Positions 13,009 to 24,472 of a DNA stretch of 64,000 nt are shown piece after piece (position 1 is the first letter of the stretch; each line of letters starts with the position of its first letter). Below the pieces are notes generated by a model, which saw only the letters and a list, made by a program, of their open reading frames with translations, was not told where the DNA came from and searched no databases. The translations under genes and the position numbers were made by a program. This DNA is from Lysobacterales bacterium 66-474 (GTDB taxonomy: Bacteria; Pseudomonadota; Gammaproteobacteria; Xanthomonadales; Rhodanobacteraceae): assembly GCA_001899805.1 (NCBI GenBank), contig MKWP01000014.1, positions 496,001 through 560,000 on the forward strand, given 5' to 3'.

Positions 13009-13734
13009 TCACGCGGCCGAGGTGGCCTTCTGGCCCCACAAGGAATGGTAGATCAGGCCGCCGAGGATGCCGCCGATGATCGGCGCCACCCAGAACAGCC
13101 ACAACTGGCCCAACGCCCACGCGTCGGCCGTGTTCATCAGGCTTTGCACGATCGCGGGGCCGGTCGAGCGTGCCGGATTCACTGATGTGTTGGTGACCGG
13201 GATGCTGACCAGGTGGATCACCGTCAACGCAAGGCCGATCGTGAGGCCGAAGAAACCGGCCGACGCGCGCTTGTCGGTCGAACCCATGATGATCAACACG
13301 AAGAATCCACTCATCACGACTTCGCACAGGAACGCCGCGCCCATCGAATAGCCACCCGGCGAGTGCGCGCCGTAGCCGTTGGACGCGAAGCCGCCGACTT
13401 CGAATCCCGGCTTGCCGCTGGCGATCGCGTACAGCACCCAGCCGGCGATGATCGCGCCGATCACCTGCGCGATGATGTAGGGAACCACTTCCTTCCACGG
13501 GAAGCGGCCGCCTGCGGCCAGGCCGAAGGTGACGCACGGGTTGATGTGGCTTCCGGAGATATGGCCGATCATGTAGCACATGGTCAGCTGCGTGATGCCG
13601 AACGCGAGCGCCACGCCCACGAAACCGATCCCCAATTGCGGAAAGGCCGCGGCCAGCACCGCCGCCCCACATCCCCCGAAGGTGAGCCAGAACGTGCCGA
13701 ACAATTCGGCCGCGCAACGCTTGCCAAGATTCAT
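13009..13734 (-). CDS. aqpZ: AqpZ, aquaporin
   Basis: A 241-residue six-helix water channel closely matching AqpZ (for example [13 protein letters not shown]). The second pore motif is N-P-A at 186-188; the first is N-P-C at 65-67 in place of N-P-A. Pore-lining residues typical of a water-selective filter, F45, H174, T183 and R189, appear kept. ATG at 13734 is chosen because a GGGAGA ribosome site lies about 8 bases upstream and the N-terminus then matches AqpZ. It is monocistronic, convergent with epmA. Confidence 0.93.
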   Translation of the reverse strand: MNLGKRCAAELFGTFWLTFGGCGAAVLAAAFPQLGIGFVGVALAFGITQLTMCYMIGHISGSHINPCVTFGLAAGGRFPWKEVVPYIIAQVIGAIIAGWVLYAIASGKPGFEVGGFASNGYGAHSPGGYSMGAAFLCEVVMSGFFVLIIMGSTDKRASAGFFGLTIGLALTVIHLVSIPVTNTSVNPARSTGPAIVQSLMNTADAWALGQLWLFWVAPIIGGILGGLIYHSLWGQKATSAA

Positions 13735-13876
13735 GACCGATGTCTCCCTGCAAGGTGGAATGGCGGGGCGCTGCCGCCGCCCCGTGTGTTGCGCAGGCCC
13801 CCGCGCAACGGCGGCAGGATAGACCAAGCCGTGCGCGCGCATGGTTGCGGCGCAGCAAACCGGTGCGCACTGCGCG

Positions 13877-14674
13877 TCAGTGGCCGCTTGCGAGCGCGAT
13901 CGCGGAGGCCACGTCGTCGCGCGAGTAGTCGTATCCGCCAGCCAGCGGAAAATCCGGTGGCAGTGGCAGCGACACGGGCGATGGTGGAGCGAACTTGCTG
14001 CCGGGAACGAACATCGGCGCACGCACCTCCAGCGCTTTTGCTTCCGGCAGGATGCCATACAGTTGCCGGTACAACAGCACCGCTTCCAAGAGGACGAGAG
14101 CGTGCCCGGGATGTCCGGCCTTGGCGAACCAGTTGTCGTACGGGACGCGAGCGCGGCCCGCGTTCAATAGCCTGGACACGGCAACGTAAGGCATGTCGTC
14201 GGTACGTGCTGCTTTCGATTCCGCGGCGACAAGGGCTTCCGAGGCGTCGCGATCGATCTGGTAGGTCCCCAGCAGAACGGGCTTGGCACCTGCGTTGCGG
14301 ACGATGCCGGCCAGCACATGCAACGCATGTCGTGAATCCTTGCACACCTGCGGCCCGAATCCACAGGCGAAATCGTTGCCGCGTTCCTGAAGCACCACGT
14401 AGTCGTAGTGCTTGGCCTTGAGCGCGCGAGGTACGGCGCCGCTGTCCAGCCACTGCGTCAACGTGGCGCCACCCTTGACGATCATGTCGGCCTGCAACGC
14501 CTTTCCGCTGCTTGCCGCTAGCGATTCCAGGACGGCGGGAAGGTTGCCGACATAGGTCAAGCTGTTGCCGGCGAATAACACCTGCAGGCGCTTGGGTGGG
14601 GCGGCGACCGTGATGCTGGCGAGCACGCACGGCAATACGAACAGCGCGGCGAGCAACCTGGATCGCAAGATCAT
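13877..14674 (-). CDS. exported SGNH/GDSL-like hydrolase of unknown substrate
   Basis: A 265-residue protein with an N-terminal signal peptide (about 1-24, ending near V-A-A-P). The G-N-S at 36-38 fits block I of SGNH hydrolases with S38 as nucleophile; G68-G69 and the R-G-N at 98-100 resemble blocks II and III, and H188 in A-G-H-P-G-H could be the catalytic histidine, though the usual D-x-x-H is not clear. It would be a periplasmic or secreted esterase or lipase-like enzyme. It follows the DUF2461 gene with two bases between stop and start, so sbcB, DUF2461 and this gene probably form one operon. Confidence 0.65.
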   Translation of the reverse strand: MILRSRLLAALFVLPCVLASITVAAPPKRLQVLFAGNSLTYVGNLPAVLESLAASSGKALQADMIVKGGATLTQWLDSGAVPRALKAKHYDYVVLQERGNDFACGFGPQVCKDSRHALHVLAGIVRNAGAKPVLLGTYQIDRDASEALVAAESKAARTDDMPYVAVSRLLNAGRARVPYDNWFAKAGHPGHALVLLEAVLLYRQLYGILPEAKALEVRAPMFVPGSKFAPPSPVSLPLPPDFPLAGGYDYSRDDVASAIALASGH

Positions 14675-14676
14675 CG

Positions 14677-15363
14677 TCAAAACTCCAGGTTCTGCGCCGC
14701 GCACAGGTAATCGACCAGCGGCGCCAGCCGCTTGAAGTGATCGACCACGAATGGAAACAGTTTCGGCGAGCAGGCCAGCGCGTCGTCGAAGCCGACGCCG
14801 GCGGCGAAGCTTTTGCGCTTCAGGTCTTCGAGCAACGGGTGATCGGCCGGGAAGCCTTGCGGTGCGCGGCTCAAGCTTTCGCCCCGGAATTCGTAGTGGT
14901 CGCGGAAGGTGCGGCTGTGCGCGGCACGCTTCCAGGCCGCGGGATTGTCGACGATGAAGTTGCGGACGTTGCGCAGGGTGTGGTTTTCCGGGTGCCACAG
15001 GCCGGCGCCGACGAAACAATCGCCGGGCGCGATGTGCAGGTAGAACGAGGGCGCGGCGATCTCGCGCCGGCGTTCGTGGAAGATGCGCGCGCCGGCCCAG
15101 GTCTTGTAGGGCGCCTTGTCGCCGGAAAACCGGGTGTCGCGCTGGATGCGGAACAACGAGCCACCGACCTTGCGCGGATCGGCACGGTAGTGCTTGCTGA
15201 GCTTCGCGACCGGCGCCTGCAAGTCCGCGAGCAGTTGCAGGTACGGTCCGCGCACATGGGTTTCGTAATCGTCCTGGTGCGCCTTGAACCAGGTGCGATT
15301 GTTGTGGCGCGCCAGGGCACGAAGGAACTTGAACGTAGCGGGCGAAAAACAGGCGTGCGGCAT
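14677..15363 (-). CDS. DUF2461 (TIGR02453) family protein
   Basis: A 228-residue soluble protein that matches the DUF2461 family from start to end: F-x-F-L-R-A-L-A-R-H-N-N-R-T-W-F near the N-terminus, then D-P-R-K-V-G-G-S-L-F-R-I-Q-R-D-T-R-F and K-A-P-Y-K-T, and F-Y-L-H-I-A-P-G-D in the middle. The function of the family is not known. It is separated from sbcB by one base and from the SGNH gene by two bases, pointing to co-transcription. Nothing in it shows a catalytic site I can name. Confidence 0.88.
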   Translation of the reverse strand: MPHACFSPATFKFLRALARHNNRTWFKAHQDDYETHVRGPYLQLLADLQAPVAKLSKHYRADPRKVGGSLFRIQRDTRFSGDKAPYKTWAGARIFHERRREIAAPSFYLHIAPGDCFVGAGLWHPENHTLRNVRNFIVDNPAAWKRAAHSRTFRDHYEFRGESLSRAPQGFPADHPLLEDLKRKSFAAGVGFDDALACSPKLFPFVVDHFKRLAPLVDYLCAAQNLEF

Positions 15364-15364
15364 G

Positions 15365-16819
15365 TCAGGTTCCGTATTCGTTGCTAAGGATTTCGCCCCA
15401 TTCCTGCAAGCGGTCCAACATGACCTGCTTCGGGCCGGGAGGGCTCTCTGCGCGCAGGCGCGTGATGGCCGTGAAGTATTGTGCGAGCGTCAGGCTGGTG
15501 GTTTCGGTTTCGCGATCCAGCTTGTCGCGCGCGAATGCGCGCCAGCGCTCGCGTTCGCCTGCATCCAGCGTGTCCGGCCAGTTGCGGGCGCGATAGCGGA
15601 ACAGCAGTTCCGCGTAGCGCGGATCGTCGAAAGCGAAATCGGCGGTGGCGAGTTTCGCTGGCGGTGTCGAGCGTACCTTGTCGCAGCGGCGGCGGTCGGC
15701 ATCCGACGCGAATCCCGAGTACAGCAGCAATTCCGGGTCGCTGCGTGCCGGCCACGCGTCCGCGCGCGAGGCGAAGGCCTGTTGCACGCGCGCGCGCAAA
15801 TCCGTGGATGCGCGCAATCCGTCGAGATGGCGCTGGCAGCGCTCGGGGTCGAGTCCGATACGGGCGGTATCGGTGTTGCGCAGCGTTTCGATGGGGGCGA
15901 GGAACGGTGACTTGTTGGCGTGCACCGCCTTCAGCGGCGGCCGTTGCAGGTCGTCGGGAAGATCCTCGCGACGGGTGAACATGCGCTCGACGAGCTCATC
16001 GGGTTCGAGGTCGGCCCAGGCATCCGGATCGACGTCGAGGTCGGCAACGATGAAGGTCCCGGCTCGCCCGGGGTGCTCGGCGATCGGCGCCACCATCGCG
16101 AGGCAACCGCGCTGTGGCGGGTAGCGCCCCGACACGTGCAGCAGCGGTTGCATCCCGGGCAGCGCGGACGCCAGCATCGAGGACACTTTTTTCTTGTCGC
16201 GCAACGCGAAATGCCAGTCGTACAAACGCGGCTGCCGATCGTGCAGCAACCGCGCCAGCGCAATGGTTGCGTGGACGTCCGACATCGCATCGTGCGCGCG
16301 TTGCTGCTCCAGCCTGTTCGCGGCGGCCAGATCCTCGAGTTTGAACGAGGCCGAGCCGTCCTCGCGCCGCGGCCATTCGATCCCCTCCGGGCGCAGCGCA
16401 TGGCAGGCACGCGCGAGGTCCAGGATGTCCCAGCGCGCGTTGCCGTTTCGCCACGTGTGTTCGTAGGGATCGAAGAAGTTGCGGTAGAACAGGTTGCGAT
16501 TGACTTCATCGTCGAAACGGATTGTGTTGTAGCCTGCGGAGCAGGTGCCGGGCTCGGCCATGAGTTCGTGGACCGCGGCGGCGAATTCCGCTTCGGACAG
16601 CCCTTCGCGCGCGGCGTCCTGCGGCGCGATCCCGGTGATCAGGCAGGCTTCGGGGTGCGGCAGCGCATCGCGCGAGGGCGCGCAGTAGTGCACCTCCGGT
16701 TCGCCGACCGCACGCAGGTCCAGGCCGGTGCGGATCGCCGCGAACTGCACGGGCCGGTCGCGCGCGGGGTCGGTGCCGGTGGTTTCGTAGTCGTACCAGA
16801 GCAGCGTCGGCGTCGGCAT
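15365..16819 (-). CDS. sbcB: SbcB, exodeoxyribonuclease I
   Basis: A 484-residue 3'-5' single-strand DNA exonuclease acting in mismatch repair and recombination. The DEDD nuclease site starts with D10 and E12 in [10 protein letters not shown]; further nuclease motifs include the [13 protein letters not shown] stretch and [11 protein letters not shown]. The C-terminal half is the ExoI SH3-like and helical extension. Length is close to E. coli ExoI. The ATG faces away from orn, with an 83-base gap between them. Confidence 0.94.
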   Translation of the reverse strand: MPTPTLLWYDYETTGTDPARDRPVQFAAIRTGLDLRAVGEPEVHYCAPSRDALPHPEACLITGIAPQDAAREGLSEAEFAAAVHELMAEPGTCSAGYNTIRFDDEVNRNLFYRNFFDPYEHTWRNGNARWDILDLARACHALRPEGIEWPRREDGSASFKLEDLAAANRLEQQRAHDAMSDVHATIALARLLHDRQPRLYDWHFALRDKKKVSSMLASALPGMQPLLHVSGRYPPQRGCLAMVAPIAEHPGRAGTFIVADLDVDPDAWADLEPDELVERMFTRREDLPDDLQRPPLKAVHANKSPFLAPIETLRNTDTARIGLDPERCQRHLDGLRASTDLRARVQQAFASRADAWPARSDPELLLYSGFASDADRRRCDKVRSTPPAKLATADFAFDDPRYAELLFRYRARNWPDTLDAGERERWRAFARDKLDRETETTSLTLAQYFTAITRLRAESPPGPKQVMLDRLQEWGEILSNEYGT

Positions 16820-16902
16820 CGCGCCAGCCTAAGGCGTGCGTGCGCGCGTGGCAATGCGTTCGCCGTCGCGGTGTTGCTAGACTTGCGGGCAAGGAGGGGC
16901 GC

Positions 16903-17460
16903 ATGGGCATTGCCTCGGACGACAACCTGATCTGGATCGACCTCGAGATGACGGGCCTCGATCCGGACACCGATTCGATCATCGAAATCGCCAGCGTGGT
17001 CACCGATCGCGACTTGAACGTGCTGGCGGAAGGTCCTGAGTTCGCGATCCACCACGAGGAGGCGCGGTTGCTCGCGATGGACGACTGGAATCGCCACCAG
17101 CACGGCAAGTCCGGACTGTGGCAGCGCGTGCTGGAGTCCGATGTCGACCATGCCCGCGCGGAAACCGAAACACTCGCATTCCTGCAGCAGTGGGTTCCGG
17201 CCGGCAAGTCGCCGATCTGCGGCAATTCGATTTGCCAGGACCGTCGATTCCTGTATCGCCAGATGCCGGCGCTGGAGCGCCATTTCCACTACCGCAACCT
17301 CGACGTGTCCACGCTGAAGGAGTTGGCGCGTCGCTGGGCGCCCGCGGTGTGCAAGGGCTTCAACAAGGATTCCGCACACACCGCGCTGTCGGACATCCAC
17401 GACTCGATCGCCGAGTTGCGCTACTACCGCGCGCACATGGGCGAGCTGGGCGGTTTGTAG
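16903..17460 (+). CDS. orn: Orn, oligoribonuclease
   Basis: A 185-residue 3'-5' exoribonuclease that degrades di- to pentaribonucleotides, including pGpG from c-di-GMP turnover. DEDDh motifs: D13 and E15 in [10 protein letters not shown], the [11 protein letters not shown] motif, and [11 protein letters not shown] near the end. ATG at 16903 follows an AAGGAGG ribosome site at 16891-16897. A TG-N-TAGACT extended -10-like element at 16875-16883 may serve as its promoter. Downstream pgl converges on it. Confidence 0.96.
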   Translation: MGIASDDNLIWIDLEMTGLDPDTDSIIEIASVVTDRDLNVLAEGPEFAIHHEEARLLAMDDWNRHQHGKSGLWQRVLESDVDHARAETETLAFLQQWVPAGKSPICGNSICQDRRFLYRQMPALERHFHYRNLDVSTLKELARRWAPAVCKGFNKDSAHTALSDIHDSIAELRYYRAHMGELGGL

Positions 17461-17479
17461 GCCACCTGCCTGCAAGCCC

Positions 17480-18208
17480 CTACACGGAACGCGCGGCCCC
17501 GGAGGCTGCCTCATCCAGCAATACGTCGACGCCGGCCTCGGGTGTGATCGATGCCGCGGGAATCGCGTCGCCGCGCTTCCACGCGGCCACCGCGTCGCGC
17601 TTGCCGGCGCCTTCGACGAGGAACAATACGGCGCGCGCGTTCGACAGCCGTTGCGCGCTCAAGCTGACGCGTTCGGGCGGCGGCTTGGGTGCCTTGAACA
17701 CCGCGAGCACATCCGGCGAATCGGCATGCCGGCCCCAATCGTGACCGGGGAACAGGCTGGCGGTATGGCCGTCCTCGCCAAGGCCCAGCAATACAAGGTC
17801 GAAGGTGTCGGCGGTGCGCAGTCCGCGCGCGTACAGGGCGGCGGCTTCGCGCGCACCGAGTTCGGCGGGAATGGCGTGCACGTTGGCGGCGGGAATCGGA
17901 ACGTGGTCCAGCCATTCGTCGCGCGCCATCCTGCTGTTGCGCTCGGGATCGTCGGGCGGTGCGCAGCGTTCGTCGCCGTACCAGACGTGCCAGGCATTCC
18001 AGTCGGCGTCGGCACGACGCAGTGCGCGATACAGTTTGCGCGGGGTGTTGCCGCCGGCCAGCACGACGTCGAATGCACCGTGCCGCGCGACGGCTGCGCG
18101 GGCCGCGCCCAGCACCCGCGCCAGCGCGTTGGCGAGCAACGAGGCATCGTCGGGAAATACATGCCAGCGGACGGTTTGCAGGGGCATGGCGGCCGACACC
18201 ATCATCAC
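17480..18208 (-). CDS. pgl: 6-phosphogluconolactonase (SOL/DevB type)
   Basis: About 240 residues. It hydrolyses 6-phosphogluconolactone to 6-phosphogluconate after Zwf. Family motifs: V-L-A-G-G-N-T-P-R-K-L-Y, Y-G-D-E-R-C-A-P-P-D-D-P-E-R-N-S-R-M, and L-L-G-L-G-E-D-G-H-T-A-S-L-F-P-G. The start is ambiguous: GTG at 18208 and ATG at 18205 and 18202 are consecutive codons, and an ATG at 18187 gives a more standard N-terminus; the first group overlaps the gnd stop, so coupled translation is likely. It lies downstream of gnd and opposite the zwf operon. Confidence 0.93.
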   Translation of the reverse strand: MMMVSAAMPLQTVRWHVFPDDASLLANALARVLGAARAAVARHGAFDVVLAGGNTPRKLYRALRRADADWNAWHVWYGDERCAPPDDPERNSRMARDEWLDHVPIPAANVHAIPAELGAREAAALYARGLRTADTFDLVLLGLGEDGHTASLFPGHDWGRHADSPDVLAVFKAPKPPPERVSLSAQRLSNARAVLFLVEGAGKRDAVAAWKRGDAIPAASITPEAGVDVLLDEAASGAARSV

Positions 18209-19110
18209 TCGGTCTTCATCGCGTGCCCGCCGAATTCGTTGCGCATCGCCGACAGCAGCTTGTCGGAGAACGAATCGACGTCACGCGAGCGCAGCCGTTC
18301 GATCAGGGATGCGGTGATGATCGGCGCCGGCACGTCGAGGTCAATGGCTTCATCGACCGTCCAGCGGCCTTCGCCGGAGTCGACCACGTAGGGCGCGATG
18401 TCCTTCATTTGCGGGTTCTTCGCGAGCGCGTCGGCCGTGAGGTCGAGCAGCCACGAGCGCACCACCGAACCGTGGCGCCAGATCTCGGCGACCTGCTCGA
18501 GGTCGAGCTTGAATTCCTGCTTGTGCTGCATGATCGAGAAACCTTCGGCGTACGCCTGCATCAGTCCGTACTCGATGCCGTTGTGGACCATCTTGACGAA
18601 ATGGCCCGAGCCGACCGGGCCGACGCGCCCCCAGCCTTTCGCCTTGCCGGGCGCGAGGGCTTCGAAAAGCGTCCTCAATCGTTCGACGACTTTTTCGTCG
18701 CCGCCCACCATCATGCTGTAGCCTTCCTTCAGGCCCCACACGCCGCCGCTGGTGCCGCAATCGACGTAGTCGACGCCCTTCGCGCCGAGCTGCGAGGCGT
18801 GGCGCTGGTCGTCCTTGTAGTGGGAATTGCCGCCGTCGATCACGACGTCGCCCTGGTCGAGCTTGCCTGCCAGCGCGTCGATGGTTTCATCGACGACCTT
18901 GCCGGCCGGCACCATCACCCACAGCGCGCGCGGCGGACGCAATGCCGCGACCAGTTTGTCCAGCGAATCGACCGCCTTGCCGCCCGCGTCCGCCAATGCC
19001 GTGCGCGCCTTGTCGCTGGGGTCGAAGCCGATGACGTCGTGTCCGCCCTTCATCAGGCGCTGGGCCATGAAGTTGCCCATCTTGCCGAGGCCGATCATCC
19101 CGAGTTGCAT
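18205..19110 (-). CDS. gnd: 6-phosphogluconate dehydrogenase, short form, probably NAD+-preferring
   Basis: A 301-residue enzyme converting 6-phosphogluconate to ribulose-5-phosphate and CO2. N-terminal Rossmann fold G-L-G-K-M-G at 7-12; substrate site D-G-G-N-S-H-Y-K at 92-99; catalytic K173 and N177, E180 in K-M-V-H-N-G-I-E-Y. It belongs to the short (about 300-residue) GntZ/YqeC-like type, not the 470-residue form. Asp30 ends the second beta strand where NADP-dependent enzymes have an Asn-Arg pair, so NAD+ is the likely cofactor (inference). ATG at 19110 follows an AGGAGA ribosome site; extending the frame upstream gives no family similarity. Confidence 0.93.
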   Translation of the reverse strand: MQLGMIGLGKMGNFMAQRLMKGGHDVIGFDPSDKARTALADAGGKAVDSLDKLVAALRPPRALWVMVPAGKVVDETIDALAGKLDQGDVVIDGGNSHYKDDQRHASQLGAKGVDYVDCGTSGGVWGLKEGYSMMVGGDEKVVERLRTLFEALAPGKAKGWGRVGPVGSGHFVKMVHNGIEYGLMQAYAEGFSIMQHKQEFKLDLEQVAEIWRHGSVVRSWLLDLTADALAKNPQMKDIAPYVVDSGEGRWTVDEAIDLDVPAPIITASLIERLRSRDVDSFSDKLLSAMRNEFGGHAMKTE

Positions 19111-19298
19111 GGCTTTCTCCTGACAACGTTGGCGCGACGGATGGCATCGCGAAACGGCGATGGTAACGCGCGCGTCGCACGTCCGCGAACCGCAGGCGGC
19201 GGGATCGTGCGGCGCCGGGCTTTCACGAACGATTGAGGCGGGATGGCGCATACTCACGGGGATGTGCACGCGCGCACGCACCATGGAAGCCTCCGCCG

Positions 19299-22200
19299 AT
19301 GTCCGATGACGCCGCTTTGCCGGCCGCTTCCGTTCACTTGCTGGGCCACGGCGATTACGCCACATGGGTGACGGAGGGCGGAGCAGGCTGCAGTCGCTGG
19401 AAGGGCCTGGCCGTCACGCGCTGGCACGCGGGCCGGCGCATCGGCGAACAGGGTGGTTACGTATACGCGCGCGACACGCGCGACGGCGCGTTCTGGTCGG
19501 CGACCGCGCAGCCTTGCGGCGGGGCGGTCGAACATTGGCGGGACGAGGCGATGGTCCGCTTCGCGCGCCGCGACGGTGCGATCACGACCACGCTGGAAAT
19601 CGCGGTCGACCCCGGGAGTGCCGTCGAAGTGCGTGGCGTGGGTCTGCGCAACGACGGGCTGGTCGAGCGCGACGTCGAGCTGACGTCCTGTGCGGAACTG
19701 GTACTGGGTTCGAGCCGAGCCGACGACTCGCACCCTGCCTATTCGAAGATGTTCGTGCAGACGGCGATCGAACATGTCGTTGTGGAGCAGGGCGTGCTGC
19801 TGGCGTGGCGGCGCAAGAAGGATCCCGCCGAACCCGACGTGTGGGCCGCGCATGCGCTGGTGGTGGATGGCGATGAAGCCGGCGGGCGCGAATGGGAAAC
19901 CGACCGCGCGCGCTTTATCGGTCGCGATGGCTCGCTCGCCGCGCCCGCGGCAATGCGGGACGGGCGGGCGTTGTCGGGCACGCTCGGCACGGTGCTCGAT
20001 CCGATCTTCAGCTTGCGCGCGCGCCTGCGCGTGCAAGCCGGCGCCACCCGCCGCGCCGCCTTCGTCAGCGCGGTCGCGGATTCGCGCGAGGCCGTGCTCG
20101 CGCTGATCCAGAAATGCCGGACGCCGACCGCCTGCGCTCAGGTGTTCGCGCGTGCGCTTGCGCAAGCGCCGCAGGCGCCGGAAGGGCTCGACGTCGATGC
20201 CGGCATGGCGCACAGGTTCCAGGGACTGGCCGCGGCGCTGGTCGGCATCGATCGCACATGGCGCGCCGATGCAGCGACGATGGCCAAGGGCGAAGGCGGC
20301 GCGCCGGTGTTGTGGGCCAAGGGGATTTCGGGCGACCTGCCGATCGTGCTGCTGCGCGTCGACGCCGACAACCAGGCCGGGCTGGTGGAGGAATTGTTGC
20401 GTGCGCAACGCTGGTGGCGCGCGCGGCAACTGCCCGTGGACATCGTGGTGCTGGATGCGACCGGCGGGACAAAGAACGTGACGCTCACGGCGATCGCCGA
20501 AGCGGCCGGGGCCGGCGACAAGTCGCAAGGCTCGCTGTTCGTGCTGCGCGAGGGCGAACTCGACGAACGCTTGCGCCATGGGTTGTTGACCGCCGCCTGC
20601 ATCATTCTGGATGCCGGCGACGGCGGCCTTGCAGCGCAGCTCGCGAACCACGGGAACCGCACCGCGCCGCCCGGCATGCCCACGCAGGTCACGAAGCCGC
20701 CGCGCGCGCGCGGCGGCAAGCCCGCAGCGATGCCCCGGCCCTTCGAGCTGGATTTCTGGAATGGCATCGGCGGTTTCTGCAAGGACGGCCGCGAATACGT
20801 CACGATCCTGCGCGACGGCGCCAGCACGCCGGCACCGTGGTCGCACGTCGTGGCCAATCCGGATTTCGGGTTCCTCGTGACGACGACGGGTGGCGGCTAC
20901 ACGTGGGCCGTCAACAGCCAGCAGAATCCGATCACGCCGTGGTCGAATGACGCGGTGTGCGATCCGCCCGGCGAAACTTTCCTGTTGCGCGACCGCGACG
21001 ACGGCATCGAGTGGAGCGCGACCGCGTCGCCGCATCGCGCCGACGGGGCGAGTTACGTGGCGCGCTTCGGACCGGGTTACGCGCGTTTCGACGCCGACGT
21101 GCACGGCATCGGATCGGAACTGACTCAATGCGTGGCCGAATCCGATCCGGTGAAGGTTTCGCGGCTGCGCCTGCACAACCACAGCGGACGGGCGCGCCGG
21201 ATTGCGCTGGCGCATGGAGTCGAGTGGATGCTGGGACCGATCGGCAGCGACCCGCGCGCGACCACTCAGGTCGTGTCCGACACGACGCGCGGCGCGGTGT
21301 TCGCGCGCAACGCGTGGCGCGAGGAATTCGCGCGATCGGTGGCGTTCATCGCTTGCGCCGCCGATGCCGTCGCCGCCGGCAGCGACGAAGGTCCGCGCAG
21401 CGCCGTGGTCGCGAGTGTCGAACTCGCGCCCGATGCGGTCGCGGAATTCGTGTTCCTGCTGGGCGAGGGCGAAGACCGTGCGGCCGCGCAGGCACTGGTC
21501 GATCGTTATCGCCGGGTGGACTTCGACGCATTGCTGGCAGGCGCGCGCCAAACATGGGACGGCGTGCGTGAATCCCTGCAGGTGGAAACGCCGCATCGTT
21601 CCATCGATCTGCTGGTCAATCGCTGCCTGCCGTACCAGGTGCTGGCTTGCCGCCTGTGGGCACGCACCGCGTTCTACCAGGCCAGCGGCGCCTACGGGTT
21701 TCGCGACCAGTTGCAGGATGTCGGCGCGTTGTGCATCGCGCGCCCGGATCTTGCGCGCCGGCATATCCTGCTGTCGGCGTCGCGGCAATTCGAGGAAGGC
21801 GATGTGCAGCACTGGTGGCTGCCGCCATCCGGCAAGGGCGTGCGCACGCGCATGGTCGATGACCGCCTGTGGCTGCCGTACATCGCCGCGCATTACATCG
21901 TGACCACCGGCGATGCCGCGATCCTCGACGCGCAGGTCCCGTTCGTGCACGGCGAGGCCTTGCAGCCGGGACAAGCCGATGCGTTCTTCGCGCCCGCGAA
22001 GTCGGCGCAAACCGCCAGCCTGTTCGAACACTGCGCGCGCGCGATCGATGCCAGCCTCGCAACCGGCGTGCACGGCCTGCCGTTGATGGGCAGCGGCGAC
22101 TGGAACGACGGCATGAACCGCGTCGGCATCGGCGGCAAGGGCGAAAGCGTCTGGATGGGCTGGTTTCTCGCCAGGGTGATCGGCGATTTCGCGCCGTTCG

Positions 22201-23075
22201 CCGAAGGCCGCCGGGATCCGCGCGTGGCGCGCTGGCGCGACCATGTGCGGGCGCTGGAGCTGGCGCTTGAAACCAAGGCCTGGGACGGCAACTGGTACCG
22301 GCGCGCGTTCTTTGACGACGGCACGCCGCTCGGCACGTCCGCGGACAGCGAGTGCCGGATCGAATCGATGGCGCAATCATGGGCGGTGATCAGCGGCGCC
22401 GGCGATCCGGATCGTGCCGCACGCGCGATGCGTGCGGTCAACCAGCACCTGGTGCGTGGCAACGACGGTCTCGTTGCGCTGTTCACCGAGCCGTTCGACA
22501 AGACCCGGCACGATCCCGGCTACATCAAGGGTTACCCGCCCGGCCTGCGCGAGAACGGAGGGCAATACACGCATGGTTCGATCTGGTCGCTGATCGCATT
22601 CGCGATGCTGGGCGAGGGCGACAAGGCCGGCGAGTTGCTGGAAATCTTCGATCCGATCCGCAAATCGGATACGCCCGACAAGGCGGCGCGCTACAAGGTC
22701 GAACCCTACGTCGAGTGCGCGGACGTCTATTCGGTCGCGCCGCACGTCGGTCGCGGCGGCTGGACCTGGTACTCGGGTTCGGCCGGCTGGTTGTATCGCG
22801 CGATCGTCGAATGGGTGCTCGGCTTCCGTCTGCGTGGCGATCGACTGCACCTGGAGCCCTGCATTCCGCGCGGATGGAAGGGTTTCGCGCTCACCTGCCG
22901 CCGTGGCAACACGAGCTGGCGCATCGAAGTCGACAATCCGCAGCACGTGTGTCGCGGCGTGGCGACGATCGAAGTGGATGGTGTAACGTTGCAGGGTTCA
23001 CGCGCCGGGATCGCGCTGGTCGACGACGGCGCGGAGCACCATGTTCGCGTGGTCCTGCACAAGGAAACGAATTGA
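19299..23075 (+). CDS. GH94 glycoside phosphorylase, like the C-terminal half of NdvB / 1,2-beta-oligoglucan phosphorylase
   Basis: A 1258-residue cytoplasmic protein with no signal peptide. Its N-terminal part (about 8-270) matches the sugar-binding repeat of cyclic beta-1,2-glucan synthase NdvB; a second such domain starts near 500 (E-Y-V-T-I-L-R-D-G and later [13 protein letters not shown]). The (alpha/alpha)6 catalytic domain carries G-D-W-N-D-G with D934 to D937; D937 corresponds to the general acid of GH94. There is no GT84 domain, so it degrades and does not polymerise. The likely reaction is phosphorolysis of a beta-1,2-glucan oligosaccharide to glucose-1-phosphate; other linkages cannot be excluded. 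It heads the operon and overlaps zwf by one base (TGATG). ATG 19299 is the first in-frame start before homology. Confidence 0.85.
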   Translation: MSDDAALPAASVHLLGHGDYATWVTEGGAGCSRWKGLAVTRWHAGRRIGEQGGYVYARDTRDGAFWSATAQPCGGAVEHWRDEAMVRFARRDGAITTTLEIAVDPGSAVEVRGVGLRNDGLVERDVELTSCAELVLGSSRADDSHPAYSKMFVQTAIEHVVVEQGVLLAWRRKKDPAEPDVWAAHALVVDGDEAGGREWETDRARFIGRDGSLAAPAAMRDGRALSGTLGTVLDPIFSLRARLRVQAGATRRAAFVSAVADSREAVLALIQKCRTPTACAQVFARALAQAPQAPEGLDVDAGMAHRFQGLAAALVGIDRTWRADAATMAKGEGGAPVLWAKGISGDLPIVLLRVDADNQAGLVEELLRAQRWWRARQLPVDIVVLDATGGTKNVTLTAIAEAAGAGDKSQGSLFVLREGELDERLRHGLLTAACIILDAGDGGLAAQLANHGNRTAPPGMPTQVTKPPRARGGKPAAMPRPFELDFWNGIGGFCKDGREYVTILRDGASTPAPWSHVVANPDFGFLVTTTGGGYTWAVNSQQNPITPWSNDAVCDPPGETFLLRDRDDGIEWSATASPHRADGASYVARFGPGYARFDADVHGIGSELTQCVAESDPVKVSRLRLHNHSGRARRIALAHGVEWMLGPIGSDPRATTQVVSDTTRGAVFARNAWREEFARSVAFIACAADAVAAGSDEGPRSAVVASVELAPDAVAEFVFLLGEGEDRAAAQALVDRYRRVDFDALLAGARQTWDGVRESLQVETPHRSIDLLVNRCLPYQVLACRLWARTAFYQASGAYGFRDQLQDVGALCIARPDLARRHILLSASRQFEEGDVQHWWLPPSGKGVRTRMVDDRLWLPYIAAHYIVTTGDAAILDAQVPFVHGEALQPGQADAFFAPAKSAQTASLFEHCARAIDASLATGVHGLPLMGSGDWNDGMNRVGIGGKGESVWMGWFLARVIGDFAPFAEGRRDPRVARWRDHVRALELALETKAWDGNWYRRAFFDDGTPLGTSADSECRIESMAQSWAVISGAGDPDRAARAMRAVNQHLVRGNDGLVALFTEPFDKTRHDPGYIKGYPPGLRENGGQYTHGSIWSLIAFAMLGEGDKAGELLEIFDPIRKSDTPDKAARYKVEPYVECADVYSVAPHVGRGGWTWYSGSAGWLYRAIVEWVLGFRLRGDRLHLEPCIPRGWKGFALTCRRGNTSWRIEVDNPQHVCRGVATIEVDGVTLQGSRAGIALVDDGAEHHVRVVLHKETN

Positions 23076-24472
23076 TGCCCACCGCCAAGTCCGATGCCTT
23101 CGTGTTCTTCGGCGCCACCGGCGACCTTGCGTACAAGCAGATCTTTCCGGCCCTGCAGGCGCTGGTCAAGGACGGCAAGCTGGACATGCCGGTGATCGGC
23201 ATCGCGCGTTCGGGTTGGGATGTCGACCAGTTGCGCAAGCGCGCCGAAGACAGCCTGAAGGAACACGGCGGCGTCGACCAGGCTGCGTTCGCGAAGTTGT
23301 CGAAGCAGATGCAGTACCTCGACGGCGACTACGGCGACGCGCAAACCTACGAGAAGTTGCGCAAGGCGCTGGGCGATGCGCAGCATCCGCTGCACTACCT
23401 CGCGATCCCGCCCAGCATGTTCGTGCCGGTGGTGAAGGGACTTGCGGCGTCGGGTTGCTCGCTAGGCGCACGGGTGATCGTCGAGAAACCGTTCGGGCGC
23501 GACCTGCAATCCGCGCGCGCACTCAACCGCACGCTGCACCGCTTCTTCCACGAGCACGACATCTTCCGCATCGACCATTACCTCGGCAAGGAACCGGTCC
23601 AGAACCTGCTGTATTTCCGATTCGCCAATTCGCTGCTGGAACCGATCTGGAACCGCGACCACATCGCCAGCATGCAGATCACCATGGCCGAGGATTTCGG
23701 CGTGCAGGGACGTGGCAGGTTCTACGACGAGGTCGGCGCGATCCGCGACGTGGTCCAGAACCACATGTTCCAGGTGCTGGCGCTGCTGGCGATGGGTCCG
23801 CCCGCGAACCGCAGCGCCGACGCGATGCGCGACGAGAAGCTGCGGCTGTTCCGTTCGATGCGGCCGTTGCGGGCGGAGGACATCGTGAGGGGGCAGTTCG
23901 ACGGTTACCTGAAGGAGCCGGGCGTCGCGAAGAACTCCACCGTCGAGACCTTCGCAGCGTTGCGCATCCACATGGACACCTGGCGCTGGTCGGGCGTGCC
24001 GTTCTTCATCCGCGCCGGCAAGCAGCTGCCGGTGAAATGCACCGAGGTGCTTGTACGGCTGAAGAACCCGCCACAGCAGGTGTTCGATGATCCATCGAAC
24101 GGCGCGGTGAACCATTTCCGGTTCCGCCTGAACCCCGACGTGATCATCTCGCTCGGGGCACTGGTGAAGGAGCCGGGCGAGGCGATGAAGGGCCATCCGG
24201 TGGAACTGGTCGCGCACCGGCACATTCGCACGGCGATGGCGCCGTACGAACGCCTGCTGGGCGACGCCATCGACGGCGACTCCGCGCTATTCACGCGCGA
24301 CGATTGCGTGGAAGAGGCATGGCGCGTGATCGATCCGATCCTCGGCGACAAGGTGCCGGTGCACAAATACAAGCCCGGCAGCTGGGGACCCGGGCAAGCC
24401 GACGCGTTGATCGCCGAGGCAGGCGGCTGGAACGATCCCAGGGTCGAAACCGTGGCCAGGGGCGGCCGATGA
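23075..24472 (+). CDS. zwf: Zwf, glucose-6-phosphate 1-dehydrogenase
   Basis: A 465-residue enzyme that oxidises glucose-6-phosphate to 6-phosphogluconolactone, making NADPH or NADH. The nucleotide-binding loop is [11 protein letters not shown] at 11-21, where most family members have G-A-S-G-D-L-A; the active-site motif R-I-D-H-Y-L-G-K-E is at 165-173 with H168. E-K-P-F-G-R-D precedes it. The ATG overlaps the GH94 stop by one base, so translation is coupled. Its stop overlaps the next gene by four bases (ATGA). Confidence 0.95.
   Translation: MPTAKSDAFVFFGATGDLAYKQIFPALQALVKDGKLDMPVIGIARSGWDVDQLRKRAEDSLKEHGGVDQAAFAKLSKQMQYLDGDYGDAQTYEKLRKALGDAQHPLHYLAIPPSMFVPVVKGLAASGCSLGARVIVEKPFGRDLQSARALNRTLHRFFHEHDIFRIDHYLGKEPVQNLLYFRFANSLLEPIWNRDHIASMQITMAEDFGVQGRGRFYDEVGAIRDVVQNHMFQVLALLAMGPPANRSADAMRDEKLRLFRSMRPLRAEDIVRGQFDGYLKEPGVAKNSTVETFAALRIHMDTWRWSGVPFFIRAGKQLPVKCTEVLVRLKNPPQQVFDDPSNGAVNHFRFRLNPDVIISLGALVKEPGEAMKGHPVELVAHRHIRTAMAPYERLLGDAIDGDSALFTRDDCVEEAWRVIDPILGDKVPVHKYKPGSWGPGQADALIAEAGGWNDPRVETVARGGR

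Noticed and set aside
13009..13734. N-P-C in place of N-P-A in the aquaporin as a sign of altered selectivity
   Set aside because: The filter residues typical of water channels appear kept and single changes in the first motif's third position occur in other aquaporins.
19254..22376. Long minus-strand frame across the GH94 gene
   Set aside because: Composition artefact; GH94 motifs are on the plus strand and continue through the whole region.
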